Part shown: piece by piece, positions 50,397 to 60,087 of the stretch | Layout of the letters: each line of letters opens with the position of its first letter | Position numbering within the stretch: the stretch's first letter is position 1 | Assembly (NCBI GenBank): GCA_043764095.1 | Contig: JAYUKX010000081.1 | Location: 62,001-126,000, forward strand | Reading direction: 5' to 3' | Length of the DNA: 64,000 nucleotides | Source of the DNA: M3007 sp043764095 | GTDB lineage: Bacteria; Bacteroidota; Bacteroidia; Chitinophagales; Saprospiraceae | Position numbers and translations under genes: made by a program | The notes under the pieces: model-generated | Told to the model about the DNA's origin: nothing | What the model saw: only the letters and a program-made list of their open reading frames with translations | The model's database searches: none

Positions 50397-51713
50397 TTAG
50401 TTTCTTCTAAATGCTGTATCGTAATATTCCACGATCCGTTCATCGGTGATGATATCGCTTTCTTTTATGGGTTGCCGGAGTACAATGCCTTCAAGTGTTC
50501 TACAGCGACTCAAAGCGACATATAATTGCCCATGCTCAAATGCGCCGCCGCCAAGATCAAGCAACACCTTATCAAAGGTTTTGCCCTGACTTTTATGAAT
50601 AGTGATAGCCCACGCCAGTTTAAGCGGGTACTGCACAAACGATCCAATCGCTTCGGCCTCAATATTTCCGCTAATATCTGCCTTGTAACGCAAAATTTCC
50701 CATTCCGATTTTACCACATCAACAAGTATGGAACGGCCCGTATTATCCGTCGTTTTTACCACAATGCGCTCGTTGGAAATTTCAGCGATTGTACCAATTG
50801 TACCATTGACATAATTTTTTTCCGAATCGTTTTTGATAAACATCACTTGGGCATCTTTTCGTAGCACCATCGCGGCCTCCGTTGGGTACATTGACGGATC
50901 AAATAAGCCTTTTACATCTGCGAGGTAAGTAAATTTAGGTGTAAGCAACCGCTGGATTTCATTATTGTTGATGCGCTCTGCGGTTGCATTTCTAGCGCAG
51001 AGGGTAATATAGCCTTCTGTTTCTGAAAAATTAGGTTCGAATCTTTCATTCAAATCTTCTAAATCGTCAAAATCTGCATTTTTTAAACGAACTGCTTCTA
51101 ATAAGCGCAAAAAATGGCGCGAGTCTTGTCGATATACTTTTCGCAATTCCAAATATTCTATTTGAAACTGACCTTCCTTCATCACATTGGCAGAGAAAAA
51201 GTAAGGCGACTCATAATAATCTTGAAAATAGGAACGCTCAACAGGATCATTGGTCACGACTGGGGGCAATTGGAACAAATCCCCTACAAAAATCATTTGC
51301 ACGCCACCGAAAGGCTGGTAATTTTCGCGGTTACGGCGCAAGAAAATATCAATCCCGTCCAATATATCGGCGCGTACCATCGAAATTTCATCAATAATCA
51401 GTACTTCCAAGTTTTTGTAAAGCCGCAACAAGTCTTTTCTTGTTGTTTTTTTTCCTGCTTCCTGAGCAGTTAGGATACGAGGTGGAAATCCAAAGAATGA
51501 ATGAATTGTTTGGCCAGACACATTCAGCGCCGCAACGCCAGTTGGAGCCAAAATAGCCATTTTTTTACGCGTTGTTGTTTTAAATAAACTTAACAAAGTA
51601 CTTTTACCCGTTCCCGCTTTACCTGTTAAAAATAAACTTGTTTTCGATTTTTCGATCAAATCCAATGCGTATTTAAAGTCATCGCTGAGTACCAATGGTG
51701 TTTTTAACTGCAT
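50397..51713 (-). CDS. PIF1-like / RecD-like superfamily 1B DNA helicase
   Basis: 438 aa. Walker A is FLTGKAGTGKSTLL near residue 35, motif II is LIIDEISMVRADIL, then GDLFQLPPVV (motif III), and the C-terminal AWAITIHKSQGKTFDKVLLD and LYVALSRC are motifs V and VI. PIF1 helicases unwind 5'-3' and resolve G-quadruplex or forked DNA. The core ends after motif VI with no accessory domain, shorter than many bacterial PIF1 proteins. Downstream flippase is 2 bp away. Confidence 0.9.
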   Translation of the reverse strand: MQLKTPLVLSDDFKYALDLIEKSKTSLFLTGKAGTGKSTLLSLFKTTTRKKMAILAPTGVAALNVSGQTIHSFFGFPPRILTAQEAGKKTTRKDLLRLYKNLEVLIIDEISMVRADILDGIDIFLRRNRENYQPFGGVQMIFVGDLFQLPPVVTNDPVERSYFQDYYESPYFFSANVMKEGQFQIEYLELRKVYRQDSRHFLRLLEAVRLKNADFDDLEDLNERFEPNFSETEGYITLCARNATAERINNNEIQRLLTPKFTYLADVKGLFDPSMYPTEAAMVLRKDAQVMFIKNDSEKNYVNGTIGTIAEISNERIVVKTTDNTGRSILVDVVKSEWEILRYKADISGNIEAEAIGSFVQYPLKLAWAITIHKSQGKTFDKVLLDLGGGAFEHGQLYVALSRCRTLEGIVLRQPIKESDIITDERIVEYYDTAFRRN

Positions 51714-51887
51714 GGTGCAAAATTATGTAGCCTTGATGAATTATTATCGTCTAATTGTGCGTTATATACTTAATCAGTAAAATTACTTTACACTTTAACT
51801 TATAATTGAAAAGCGCGATCTTTGCGGCGGGAATGAATATGATCCATATTTCACTCCAAACAATGCAAAAATATCATTTAAGTACTT

Positions 51888-53945
51888 ATGAAAAAATACA
51901 CTTTTTTAAATTTTATCCTCCCCTTATTACTACTTACCGTCACGCTAAATGCCCAACAATCCTCTAAAAGTAAATCAAAGGATCGTTTTAGGGAAAAAGA
52001 TAGCCCAGAAAACAAAGTAACCGTCCGTAATGTGACTGAAATAAACACAAAATCCACTGATTATAGCCCAACTTTTTACCAAAACGGGTTGGTATTTGCC
52101 TCCAGTTCCAAAAAAAATGGTGCTCAGGACAAAAATACAGGTGAAACTTTTTCAGAACTCTACTTCGCACCTTTTGATCCTAATGGAGCACCAACTGCTC
52201 GCCAAAATTTTTCCTTGGATATTAACTCCAAACTACACGAAGGCCCTGTTACTTTTAGTCGGAATTTTAAGACCATGTTCTACACCCAGAACAATCAAAA
52301 GGGCGGTGTTCAAAAAGCAGATCGGGATGGTAAAATCAGACTTAAGATTTACGAAGCCAAAAAAGGGCAGATTGATTGGATGCCCAAAGGCGAATTGCCT
52401 TTTAATAGCGACGACTACTCCTGCGTACACCCATCTTTGAGTGCAGATGGTAAAAGACTCTATTTCTCCTCCGATATGGCTGGTGGTTTAGGCGGTTTTG
52501 ACATCTATTACAGCGATAAGCAAGCCGATGGCACATGGGGAACTCCCGTAAATGTACCAGACGTAAATACCGAAAAATCGGAATTATTCCCGTTTATTCA
52601 CCCAAATGGAACTTTATTTTTCTCTTCTACTGGCCACGAATCCAACCTTGGTGGGCTTGATATTTTCTTTTTAGGTACCGATGCTGAAACGAAGAAACCA
52701 GTGGTTTTCAACATGGACAGGCCCTATAATTCACCCGAAGATGACCTTGGGTTTATTATTAATGATGAACTTAACAAAGGTTTTTTTACTAGCAACAGAA
52801 AAGCAAATGAGCAAGGAATAAATGGCTCCATCGGGAAAGACGATATTTGGATGTTTAGTATAGAACAAGGTATCAGACAGGTGAGACCTACTAAGCGGGA
52901 AGCAGCCATCGTAGTCACCGATGGTAGAACAGGTAGCCCCGTTTATGGCGCCGAAATAAGGGTGCTTAAGTCTTCCGGCGAAGGTTTTGTTGACACGGAC
53001 AACAGTGTATATGAACTAGATTTGCAACCATCGCCTGAAAATCCTACGGTATATAGTATGCAATTGAAACCCAAATCTGCGGATAAAATGCGGAGCGCAG
53101 ATTACCATACCGATACAAAAGGGAATGCCGATGCTGACTTTTTGCGCTTCAGGAGTTATATGTTATTGGTCAACCACCGCGACTACCAATTGTCCCAACA
53201 ATTGGTAAGTATCGAAGACGAAGAAGGAAAGGCAGTTATCAATATTAAATTGAACAAAGCACCAGATTGTCACCGCGCCAGTGGAACAGTTTTGACGGAT
53301 CAATTGGGTACGCGAATTGGCAATGCCAATGTTAAGTTTGTCCATAAAACGACCAATAAAACCCAAACTGTGCGTACCAATTTGAATGGAGAATACGATA
53401 TTTGCCTCAACGAACAAGGAGAATATTTAGTGACAGTAGAAAAAGCAGGTTTCCAATTGTCCAATTATAGTTTTGCAGCACAAAAAGAACGTACTGACCT
53501 ACAGGAGGTTCGTTTAAGGCCGACCAAAATAGGAGCAATGCCAAAAGAAGAATCGCCATTAGCCAATGGTATTCAAAATGGATCATTAATCGTTTTGGAT
53601 AAAATCACTTATGAGCCCAACCAAAGAACATTAAACAGTACGGCTATTCGTGCACTGGATGGTCTGTTTGAATTGATGAGCCGTTACCCAGAAATGAATA
53701 TCGAACTCGTAGCGCACACAGATACCCGTGGTAACGCAGCCACCAACCTTGATGTTTCAAAAGAAAGAGCAGAAAATGCTCAAGCGTATTTGGAATACAG
53801 GGGTATCAAAACGTCACGTATCCAAACATCAGGAAAAGGCGGTACAATGCCGCGCAATCGCTGTGTAGCAGGTGTTAACTGTAGCGATGAAGAACATTTA
53901 ACTAATGTTCGCTTTGAAGTTAAAGTTAGTTTTTCACAACCCTAA
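51888..53945 (+). CDS. PD40 propeller - CarboxypepD_reg - OmpA family protein
   Basis: 685 aa. A signal peptide (PLLLLTVTLNAQ) precedes PD40/WD40-like propeller blades at about residues 50-330 (SADGKRLYFSSDMAGGLGGF, PFIHPNGTLFFSSTGH), a CarboxypepD_reg-like domain near 460-535 and an OmpA C-terminal domain near 565-680 (ELVAHTDTRGNAATN and ERAENAQAYLEYRGI). The OmpA domain binds peptidoglycan. The order propeller-CRD-OmpA resembles the T9SS-linked PorE type but without TPR. It heads a three-gene operon. Confidence 0.9.
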   Translation: MKKYTFLNFILPLLLLTVTLNAQQSSKSKSKDRFREKDSPENKVTVRNVTEINTKSTDYSPTFYQNGLVFASSSKKNGAQDKNTGETFSELYFAPFDPNGAPTARQNFSLDINSKLHEGPVTFSRNFKTMFYTQNNQKGGVQKADRDGKIRLKIYEAKKGQIDWMPKGELPFNSDDYSCVHPSLSADGKRLYFSSDMAGGLGGFDIYYSDKQADGTWGTPVNVPDVNTEKSELFPFIHPNGTLFFSSTGHESNLGGLDIFFLGTDAETKKPVVFNMDRPYNSPEDDLGFIINDELNKGFFTSNRKANEQGINGSIGKDDIWMFSIEQGIRQVRPTKREAAIVVTDGRTGSPVYGAEIRVLKSSGEGFVDTDNSVYELDLQPSPENPTVYSMQLKPKSADKMRSADYHTDTKGNADADFLRFRSYMLLVNHRDYQLSQQLVSIEDEEGKAVINIKLNKAPDCHRASGTVLTDQLGTRIGNANVKFVHKTTNKTQTVRTNLNGEYDICLNEQGEYLVTVEKAGFQLSNYSFAAQKERTDLQEVRLRPTKIGAMPKEESPLANGIQNGSLIVLDKITYEPNQRTLNSTAIRALDGLFELMSRYPEMNIELVAHTDTRGNAATNLDVSKERAENAQAYLEYRGIKTSRIQTSGKGGTMPRNRCVAGVNCSDEEHLTNVRFEVKVSFSQP

Positions 53946-53966
53946 TTTCACCATAAAACATTCATA

Positions 53967-54635
53967 ATGAAAGGTTTATTTGTTTTTATTATTGGAATTT
54001 TAAGTTTTGTCTTCAGCGTAGTATGGATGCTTGCAAAGGCATTTGGGAGCATTGCAGCGCAGCCTGGATCCCGACAATGGGACTCCCTAGTGAATCGGCT
54101 TCGTTCCGTGCTGGAGAAGGAAAGGACTTACCTTATTCCTTGGGATGGTAAAGATTTGATGCCGCTGCTGTCTTTGGGTAACCTCAAAAACCATAGCAAA
54201 TGGTACGAAACGGGTAATACCAGAAAAGGTACCATCGATACTATTTACCAAGAACCAGTGATCGCAATTGCCGAAATCGGTTTAGGTAAAACCACCGTTG
54301 CTGTTGCCAAAACAAGTAACCAAGAGTTTGTTTTTAGAATAAAAGAAAAAGATGTTGAAATATGGGTCAATAGCCAGCCTTATGCTGTGTTATCGGGGGG
54401 AGCATTATTGGCATCGGGCAAAAACTCAAAATTATTAGCGCAAATACAAGCCAATGATGATGAGCGTTCGATGCCCGTAGCGTTGGGTAATCAAACCACT
54501 TTGACTTTGAGCAACCCCGCATTACCACCTTTGTCGCCCAATCCTCGAGCCATGCTCTTGCTGAGGGACTTGAACGCTGAAGAAGAAACCGCCGCTTTAT
54601 CTTTGGCTATTTTGTACCAATTAAGAAAAAAATAG
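53967..54635 (+). CDS. Small membrane-anchored protein of unknown function in the OmpA-AsmA operon
   Basis: 222 aa. One N-terminal hydrophobic helix (GLFVFIIGILSFVFSVVWMLA), then a beta-rich body (EPVIAIAEIGLGKTTVAVAK, QEFVFRIKEKDVEIWVNSQP) that loosely recalls LURP-one/tubby-like or scramblase-like sheets; I do not assign it. Spacing of 21 bp upstream and 10 bp downstream supports one operon with the OmpA-type and AsmA-like genes, suggesting an envelope role. Confidence 0.7.
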   Translation: MKGLFVFIIGILSFVFSVVWMLAKAFGSIAAQPGSRQWDSLVNRLRSVLEKERTYLIPWDGKDLMPLLSLGNLKNHSKWYETGNTRKGTIDTIYQEPVIAIAEIGLGKTTVAVAKTSNQEFVFRIKEKDVEIWVNSQPYAVLSGGALLASGKNSKLLAQIQANDDERSMPVALGNQTTLTLSNPALPPLSPNPRAMLLLRDLNAEEETAALSLAILYQLRKK

Positions 54636-54645
54636 TTTTAATTAC

Positions 54646-57600
54646 ATGAAAAAATTACTCATAGGCTTTGCTGTCCTACTCGTATTATTGTTGGGTGCTA
54701 TGGTATCCATTCCGTATTTCTTTAAAGACGAGATTGTTGCTGCCATCAAAAAAGCAGCCAATGACGAACTTACGGCTCAACTCGATTTTGAGTCTGTCGA
54801 TATTTCGCTCTTTCGCGAGTTTCCAAAATTGGCGGTTGGACTCAAAAACCTCTCTGTTATCAACGGGCCGGGGCCATTTGCCAATGTACCCCTACTCAAA
54901 ACAAAACAACTGGATGTAGCCGTTGATCTTTGGGCTGCAATTTTTGATAACAATATCATTATCAAAGGTTTATCAATAGATGAGCCAGAAATGAAAGTGT
55001 ATGCGCTCTCGAATGGTGCAGCTAATTACGATATTACCAAACCTGCTCCTCCAACCAAAGAAAGCAGTCCGATTAAACTCGAATATTACGAAATTAAAAA
55101 CGGAAATATTCTATACGATGACCGTGGCCTCGATATGGTAATGGAGATGAAAGGACTTAACCATAAAGGAAAGGGCGATCTCGCAGCCGATATTTATGAT
55201 TTTGTGATGGAAACTCAGGTTCAGCAACTTTCAGTCAATTATGGAGGCGTTCAATATTTGCGCAATGCCAAAGCGGATTGGGATGCAACCATTAATGCTG
55301 ACATGGGTAAAATGCGCTTCACTATGAAGGAAAACAAGGCCAAAGTAAACGATTTGACCCTCAATTTAGATGGATGGGTAGAAATGCCTAACGAGACCGA
55401 TATTTTGATGGATCTTACCTTTGGAACACCTAAAAATGATTTTAAATCCTTTTTGTCTATCATTCCTGGTGCATATACCCAAGATTTTAACTCCGTTAAA
55501 GCCGATGGAAGCATTGCATTTTCTGGCGCTGCTAAAGGAAAATATAATGAAACCGTTTATCCTAATTTTCAATTGAAAATGAATGTAAGCAATGGTAGCG
55601 TACAGTACCCTACCCTACCCCTTGGTATTAGTGGGATAAATGTAGATGCTTTTGTCAATTCGCCTGGCCCATCGTTGAATCCTATGACGTTGGATATTTC
55701 AAAATTTGCTTTAAAAATTGGGTCAAACCCTTTGGAAGGTTATTTTAAATTAAAAACTCCAGTTACCGATCCAACGGTTGATACAAAAGTAAAAGGTGTC
55801 CTCAATTTGGCAGAGTTATCCAAAGCATTTCCGATGGAGGGCGTTACGACCTTGGCGGGTATTATCAATGCAGATATAATGTTGAAGGCCGCCATGAGCC
55901 AAATTGACGCTCAAAAATATGAAGAAGTAAATGTTTCAGGCACATTAGGTATCCAAAATATAACATATTCGGCCAAAGGTAGTCCAACAGTCCAAATCCA
56001 AACATTACAATCTGAATTCTCCCCACAAAAAGTAACGGTTAGTAACTTTACTGGAAAAATTGGGAAAAGCGACCTTAGTGCAAATGCCAATATTGACAAT
56101 GTTTTGGCCTATTTTTCGACCAATAAAACCATGACAGGAACGCTAAGTTTTTCTTCTAACTTATTGGATGCCAATGAAATGATGGGAACTGAGCCTGCTA
56201 CCACCACCACCGTTCCCAATGATGTACCAGCCGCTACGGAAAAGGCATTTGATCGTTGGGATTTTAATGTGGATGGCAAAATTGGACAATTGCTCTACGA
56301 AGATTATAAGATCAACTATATGCGGATGACAGGCCATTTTTTACCGAATAAAATGAGTATTTCTGATTTTGGCCTAAAATTGGGTGAAAGTGATTTGTCA
56401 GGTAATGGCCAAATTGACAATGCATGGAACTATCTATTTGATAACCAAACCGTTGTTGGAACGATCAATCTTAAATCCAATTATTTTGATCTCAACCAGT
56501 TTATGACCGATGAACCAGCCCCAGCGGGTCAGCCACCAGTAGAAATGGGCGTTATTCCAGTACCAGAAAACATGGATATGACGATCAACGCTGATTTCAC
56601 TAAAGTAAAATACACCAATATGGATCTGAATAACCTCAATGGTGCTGTTGTTGTACAGGATAGAACAGCCAATTTGAAAGACTGTACGGCTACTGTATTG
56701 GGTGGCTTGGTGGGACTGACAGGTGCATATAATACGCAGAATTTGGCCAAGCCGCTGTTTAATATGGACATGGCAATGCAAGATTTTAGTTTTAAAAACG
56801 CATTTTTGCAATTCGAAACGGTAAAAAAACTGGCACCAGTGGCGCAGTTAATGGATGGTAAATTCAACACTACCCTATCCATGAGTGGTTTATTGGGCAA
56901 GGACATGATGCCAGATTTGACAACTTTATCCGCTGCTGGATTTATTGAAACCATATCTGCTATTTTCAATAATTTTAAACCGATGAATGCTATCGGAGAA
57001 AAATTGAATATTGATTATCTGAAAAGGCTGGAATTGGCCAATACCAAAAATTGGTTTGAAATAAAGGATGGATTTGTAACCTTAAAGCCTTTTGATGTAA
57101 AAGTAAAGGATATTTCTATGATTATTGGCGGTAAACACGGTATCAATAGCGACATGAACTACCAAATTACCACTAAAATACCACGCAAATCCCTTGGAAC
57201 TGCCGCCAATAGTGGCCTAAGTTTTCTTTCCTCAGAAGCATCAAAAGTGGGTGTAAGTATAGCGCAAGGTGAATACATCAATACGCGTTTCGATCTTACA
57301 GGTTCTTTATTCAATCCTAAAATGACGGTAAAAGTATTGGGTAGCGACGGACAAGCCACCATGCAGGACGAAATTAAGGCCACCGTTGCTGATTACACCC
57401 AAAAAGCAAAAGACAGCGTAACCAATGTGGCCAATCGAGAATTAGATAAAGCAAAAGATAAGGCAAATGCCGCTGCAGATAAATTAAAAGACACCGTAGG
57501 AAAAGTGGTGGACAAAAAAGTGGACGAGGCGACGAAAAAAGCAGCAGAATTGGCCAAAGAACAAGCCGGAAAAGTATTAGGAGGAGAAGCCGGCCAAAAA

Positions 57601-57735
57601 GTAGGCGACGCTGTGGGCGGTGCTGTTGGACAAAAAGCGGGAGAAGTTGTAGGAGATAAAGGCAAAAAGACAGTAGAACAAGCCCAAGATAAATTAAATA
57701 AATGGGATCCATTTAAGAAGAAGAAAAAAGACTAG
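54646..57735 (+). CDS. AsmA-like inner-membrane/periplasmic protein with a LEA-like C-terminal tail
   Basis: 1029 aa. An N-terminal anchor (GFAVLLVLLLGAMVSIPYFF) is followed by an AsmA domain (AQLDFESVDISLFREFPKL, INGPGPFANVPLLKTKQLDV) and a long beta-rich region of repeated strands up to about residue 900, as in AsmA/DUF748 proteins that form lipid-transfer grooves between membranes. The last 120 residues (from about 909) change character: Ala/Lys/Asp-rich amphipathic 11-mer-like repeats (DKAKDKANAAADKLKDTVGK) and a Gly/Lys end. A terminator follows at 57765-57806. Confidence 0.85.
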   Translation: MKKLLIGFAVLLVLLLGAMVSIPYFFKDEIVAAIKKAANDELTAQLDFESVDISLFREFPKLAVGLKNLSVINGPGPFANVPLLKTKQLDVAVDLWAAIFDNNIIIKGLSIDEPEMKVYALSNGAANYDITKPAPPTKESSPIKLEYYEIKNGNILYDDRGLDMVMEMKGLNHKGKGDLAADIYDFVMETQVQQLSVNYGGVQYLRNAKADWDATINADMGKMRFTMKENKAKVNDLTLNLDGWVEMPNETDILMDLTFGTPKNDFKSFLSIIPGAYTQDFNSVKADGSIAFSGAAKGKYNETVYPNFQLKMNVSNGSVQYPTLPLGISGINVDAFVNSPGPSLNPMTLDISKFALKIGSNPLEGYFKLKTPVTDPTVDTKVKGVLNLAELSKAFPMEGVTTLAGIINADIMLKAAMSQIDAQKYEEVNVSGTLGIQNITYSAKGSPTVQIQTLQSEFSPQKVTVSNFTGKIGKSDLSANANIDNVLAYFSTNKTMTGTLSFSSNLLDANEMMGTEPATTTTVPNDVPAATEKAFDRWDFNVDGKIGQLLYEDYKINYMRMTGHFLPNKMSISDFGLKLGESDLSGNGQIDNAWNYLFDNQTVVGTINLKSNYFDLNQFMTDEPAPAGQPPVEMGVIPVPENMDMTINADFTKVKYTNMDLNNLNGAVVVQDRTANLKDCTATVLGGLVGLTGAYNTQNLAKPLFNMDMAMQDFSFKNAFLQFETVKKLAPVAQLMDGKFNTTLSMSGLLGKDMMPDLTTLSAAGFIETISAIFNNFKPMNAIGEKLNIDYLKRLELANTKNWFEIKDGFVTLKPFDVKVKDISMIIGGKHGINSDMNYQITTKIPRKSLGTAANSGLSFLSSEASKVGVSIAQGEYINTRFDLTGSLFNPKMTVKVLGSDGQATMQDEIKATVADYTQKAKDSVTNVANRELDKAKDKANAAADKLKDTVGKVVDKKVDEATKKAAELAKEQAGKVLGGEAGQKVGDAVGGAVGQKAGEVVGDKGKKTVEQAQDKLNKWDPFKKKKKD

Positions 57736-57764
57736 GAGTAGATTTATTTCTATTTTCAATTAAT

Positions 57765-57806
57765 AAAGAGCCCCTTGGTGCATAAGTAGCATCAAGGGGC
57801 TCTTTT
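57765..57806 (+). terminator. Intrinsic terminator after the AsmA-like gene
   Basis: A 17-bp stem with one G-T wobble (57765-57781 with 57789-57805; core GAGCCCCTTG/CAAGGGGCTC), a 7-nt loop and a four-T end, 29 bp after the stop. Confidence 0.88.
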
Positions 57807-57885
57807 ATTATTAAAACCACCTTGAAAGGCAATACCCTATGATGAACTATACATTTTTGAAGATTTGAAATGAAGGAATATGTGC

Positions 57886-58175
57886 CGAGCCTACGGCTCT
57901 CAATTGGTTGCGTAACATTCAGGCGGATTGAAATCCGCCGCTATAAAATGCTCCGAGCCCAACGGCTCTTCATTCCAGCGCTGCTTGTCGAAACCCACAC
58001 CGCTTTGGGCAATTTGGACTTCACAAACCCTTTCGATAGTTGAGTTTAGTGTAGGCTTGACTGCGCATAAACCTCCCGTTCGCTATACAAGAGCCGTTAG
58101 GCTCGGAACATATTGTAGCAGCGGATTTTAATCCGTTGAACAGATGCACGACAAGTTGTTAAGAGCCATAGGCTC
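57886..58175. repeat. Cluster of GAGCC/GGCTC and GCGGATT/AATCCGC palindromic repeats
   Basis: Six short hairpins lie in about 290 bp: GAGCC-tac-GGCTC (57887-57899), GGCGGATT-ga-AATCCGCC (57922-57939), GAGCC-caac-GGCTC (57955-57968), GAGCC-gtta-GGCTC (58091-58104), GCGGATT-tt-AATCCGT (58121-58136) and GAGCC-ata-GGCTC (58163-58175). The GAGCC and GCGGATT types alternate, with loops of 2-4 nt. They resemble REP-like dispersed repeats seen in many Bacteroidota. No supported gene lies in 57736-58334. Confidence 0.8.
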
Positions 58176-58264
58176 GATACATATTTTTTCAATCACAATA
58201 AAAAAATAAGCAATTCTTGGCGTACACCTATCATCAAATCTAAGCAGGTTATACAATCAAATAC

Positions 58265-58315
58265 CACTCTACATGACATTTTTGGGGCAAATCTCAAAAA
58301 TTGTCATGTAGAGTG
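58265..58315. terminator. 20-bp hairpin downstream of glyQS
   Basis: CACTCTACATGACA followed by TTTTTG (58265-58284) pairs with CAAAAA, a bulged T and TGTCATGTAGAGTG (58295-58315). It starts 20 bp beyond the glyQS stop codon. No strong T-run follows on the minus strand. Confidence 0.55.
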
Positions 58316-58334
58316 AAACGAAACAATCAAAAGA

Positions 58335-59876
58335 CTATGCCAAAATATTTGCCATATCAGTACGTTCGCGCACAATACGCACTACTTCGCTGATAGAAAT
58401 ACGATCTTGCTTCATAGAATCGCGTTCGCGAATGGTCACTGTATCATTCTCGATCGTTTCAAAATCAATTGTTACGCAATAAGGCGTTCCAATGGCATCT
58501 TGGCGGCGATAACGGCGACCAATGGCATCTTTTTCATCGTATTGGCACAAGAAATGCAATTTCAAGCGGTCAAACACCTCGCGTGCTTTACCAACCAATT
58601 CTTCCTTGTTTTTTACAATAGGTAATACCGCACATTTAACAGGTGCTAGCGACGGCGCAAGGCGCAAAACAATACGTTTGCTATCTTCACCTTGTGCATC
58701 CGGTACTTGCTCCTCGGCAAAGGCATTGCTAAGAATAGACAAGAACATACGGTCGCAACCTACCGAAGTTTCTACCACATACGGTACATAATGCTCATTG
58801 ATTTCAGGATCGAAATACGTTATTTTTTTACCTGAAAGGTTAGAGTGGCTCGACAAATCAAAGTCGGTACGCGAGTGAATACCCTCCAATTCTTTGAATC
58901 CAAAAGGAAAATCGAACTGTACATCTACTGCTGCATTAGCATAGTGTGCTAGGTTATCGTGGTCTTTAAATTTTAGTTTTTCAGCAGGCGACACTGCTTT
59001 ATGCCAAGCCATACGCTTCTCTTTCCATTTTTCATACCACTCCATTTCAGTGCCAGGGCGTACAAAAAACTGCATTTCCATTTGCTCAAATTCGCGCATA
59101 CGGAAAATAAACTGTCGTGCTACGATCTCGTTGCGGAAGGCCTTGCCGATTTGTGCAATTCCAAACGGTATCTTTTGGCGTGTTGTTTTTTGCACATTAG
59201 AGAAGTTAACAAAAATGCCCTGCGCCGTTTCTGGACGGAGGTAAAGTTTACCTTCTTCGCCAGAGATATTGCCCAATTGCGTGGAGAACATCAAGTTAAA
59301 TTGGCGCACATCCGTCCAATTGCGAGAACCCGAATCTGGATCAGCAATTTCCAATTCATCAATAATAGCCTTTATATCGGCCATATTTTCTTCCTTTAAT
59401 GCTTTTGCAAGGCGTTTTTCTACATCAATGGCCTTTTGCGTGTATTCCAAAACGCGTGGATTGGTTTCGCGGAACATTTTTTCGTCGAAGGATTCACCAA
59501 ATCTTTTGGCGGCCTTTTCGACTTCTTTTTCTGCTTTTCCGTTCATTTTATCAATTTCCCCTTCGATGAGTACATCGGCGCGGAAACGTTTTTTGGAATC
59601 CTTATTATCCACCAACGGGTCATTAAAGGCATCCACGTGACCCGAAGCCTTCCAAATTAATGGATGCATAAAAATAGCACTATCAAGACCCACGATATTC
59701 TCGTGCATTTGCACCATAGCGCGCCACCAATATTCTTTGATATTGTTTTTCAACTCAACGCCCATTGGGCCATAGTCGTAAACGCCTCCTAATCCATCAT
59801 AAACTTCCGAACTCGGATACACAAAACCGTACTCTTTACAATGCGCTACGAGGCGCTTAAATAAATCTTCTTGCAT
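58335..59876 (-). CDS. glyQS: Glycine--tRNA ligase
   Basis: 513 aa, the alpha2 class II glycyl-tRNA synthetase. Motif 1 region VYDYGPMGVELKNNIKEYWW, LRPETAQGIFVNFSNVQ, motif 2 FRNEIVARQFIFRMREFEQM and motif 3 around the C-terminal anticodon-binding domain (LAPSLAPVKCAVLPI) are intact. It charges tRNA-Gly in the cytoplasm. It stands alone, with a hairpin after the stop. Confidence 0.97.
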   Translation of the reverse strand: MQEDLFKRLVAHCKEYGFVYPSSEVYDGLGGVYDYGPMGVELKNNIKEYWWRAMVQMHENIVGLDSAIFMHPLIWKASGHVDAFNDPLVDNKDSKKRFRADVLIEGEIDKMNGKAEKEVEKAAKRFGESFDEKMFRETNPRVLEYTQKAIDVEKRLAKALKEENMADIKAIIDELEIADPDSGSRNWTDVRQFNLMFSTQLGNISGEEGKLYLRPETAQGIFVNFSNVQKTTRQKIPFGIAQIGKAFRNEIVARQFIFRMREFEQMEMQFFVRPGTEMEWYEKWKEKRMAWHKAVSPAEKLKFKDHDNLAHYANAAVDVQFDFPFGFKELEGIHSRTDFDLSSHSNLSGKKITYFDPEINEHYVPYVVETSVGCDRMFLSILSNAFAEEQVPDAQGEDSKRIVLRLAPSLAPVKCAVLPIVKNKEELVGKAREVFDRLKLHFLCQYDEKDAIGRRYRRQDAIGTPYCVTIDFETIENDTVTIRERDSMKQDRISISEVVRIVRERTDMANILA

Positions 59877-60024
59877 GGGTTATTTAATTTCGAGGCGCAA
59901 AGGTCGTAAAAAGAGGCTATACATAAGGTATTCAATCCAAGACTTTTTTAGGTAAATATTGTGATTATCTACTTAATCTTAATAAATCTAAACGAAAACA
60001 CTATTTATGCGAGCCAAACAATAG

Positions 60025-60032
60025 TACCTTTG
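60025..60032 (+). promoter_or_regulatory. Bacteroidota -7 box (TACCTTTG) for the methyltransferase gene
   Basis: TACCTTTG, 55 bp before the ATG at 60088. No TTG at standard spacing. Confidence 0.4.
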
Positions 60033-60087
60033 GCACATCCAATGCGCTGTAATGCAAGTATAAAGCGTATTTAAGATTGAATTCATT

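Noticed and set aside
51041..51060. tRNA-like word GGTTCGAATC
   Set aside because: It falls within the PIF1-type helicase reading frame and no cloverleaf can be drawn around it. No tRNA gene was found in the window.
57928..58131. 67-codon open frame in the repeat cluster
   Set aside because: It is built from the palindromic repeats and has no start signal or coding character.
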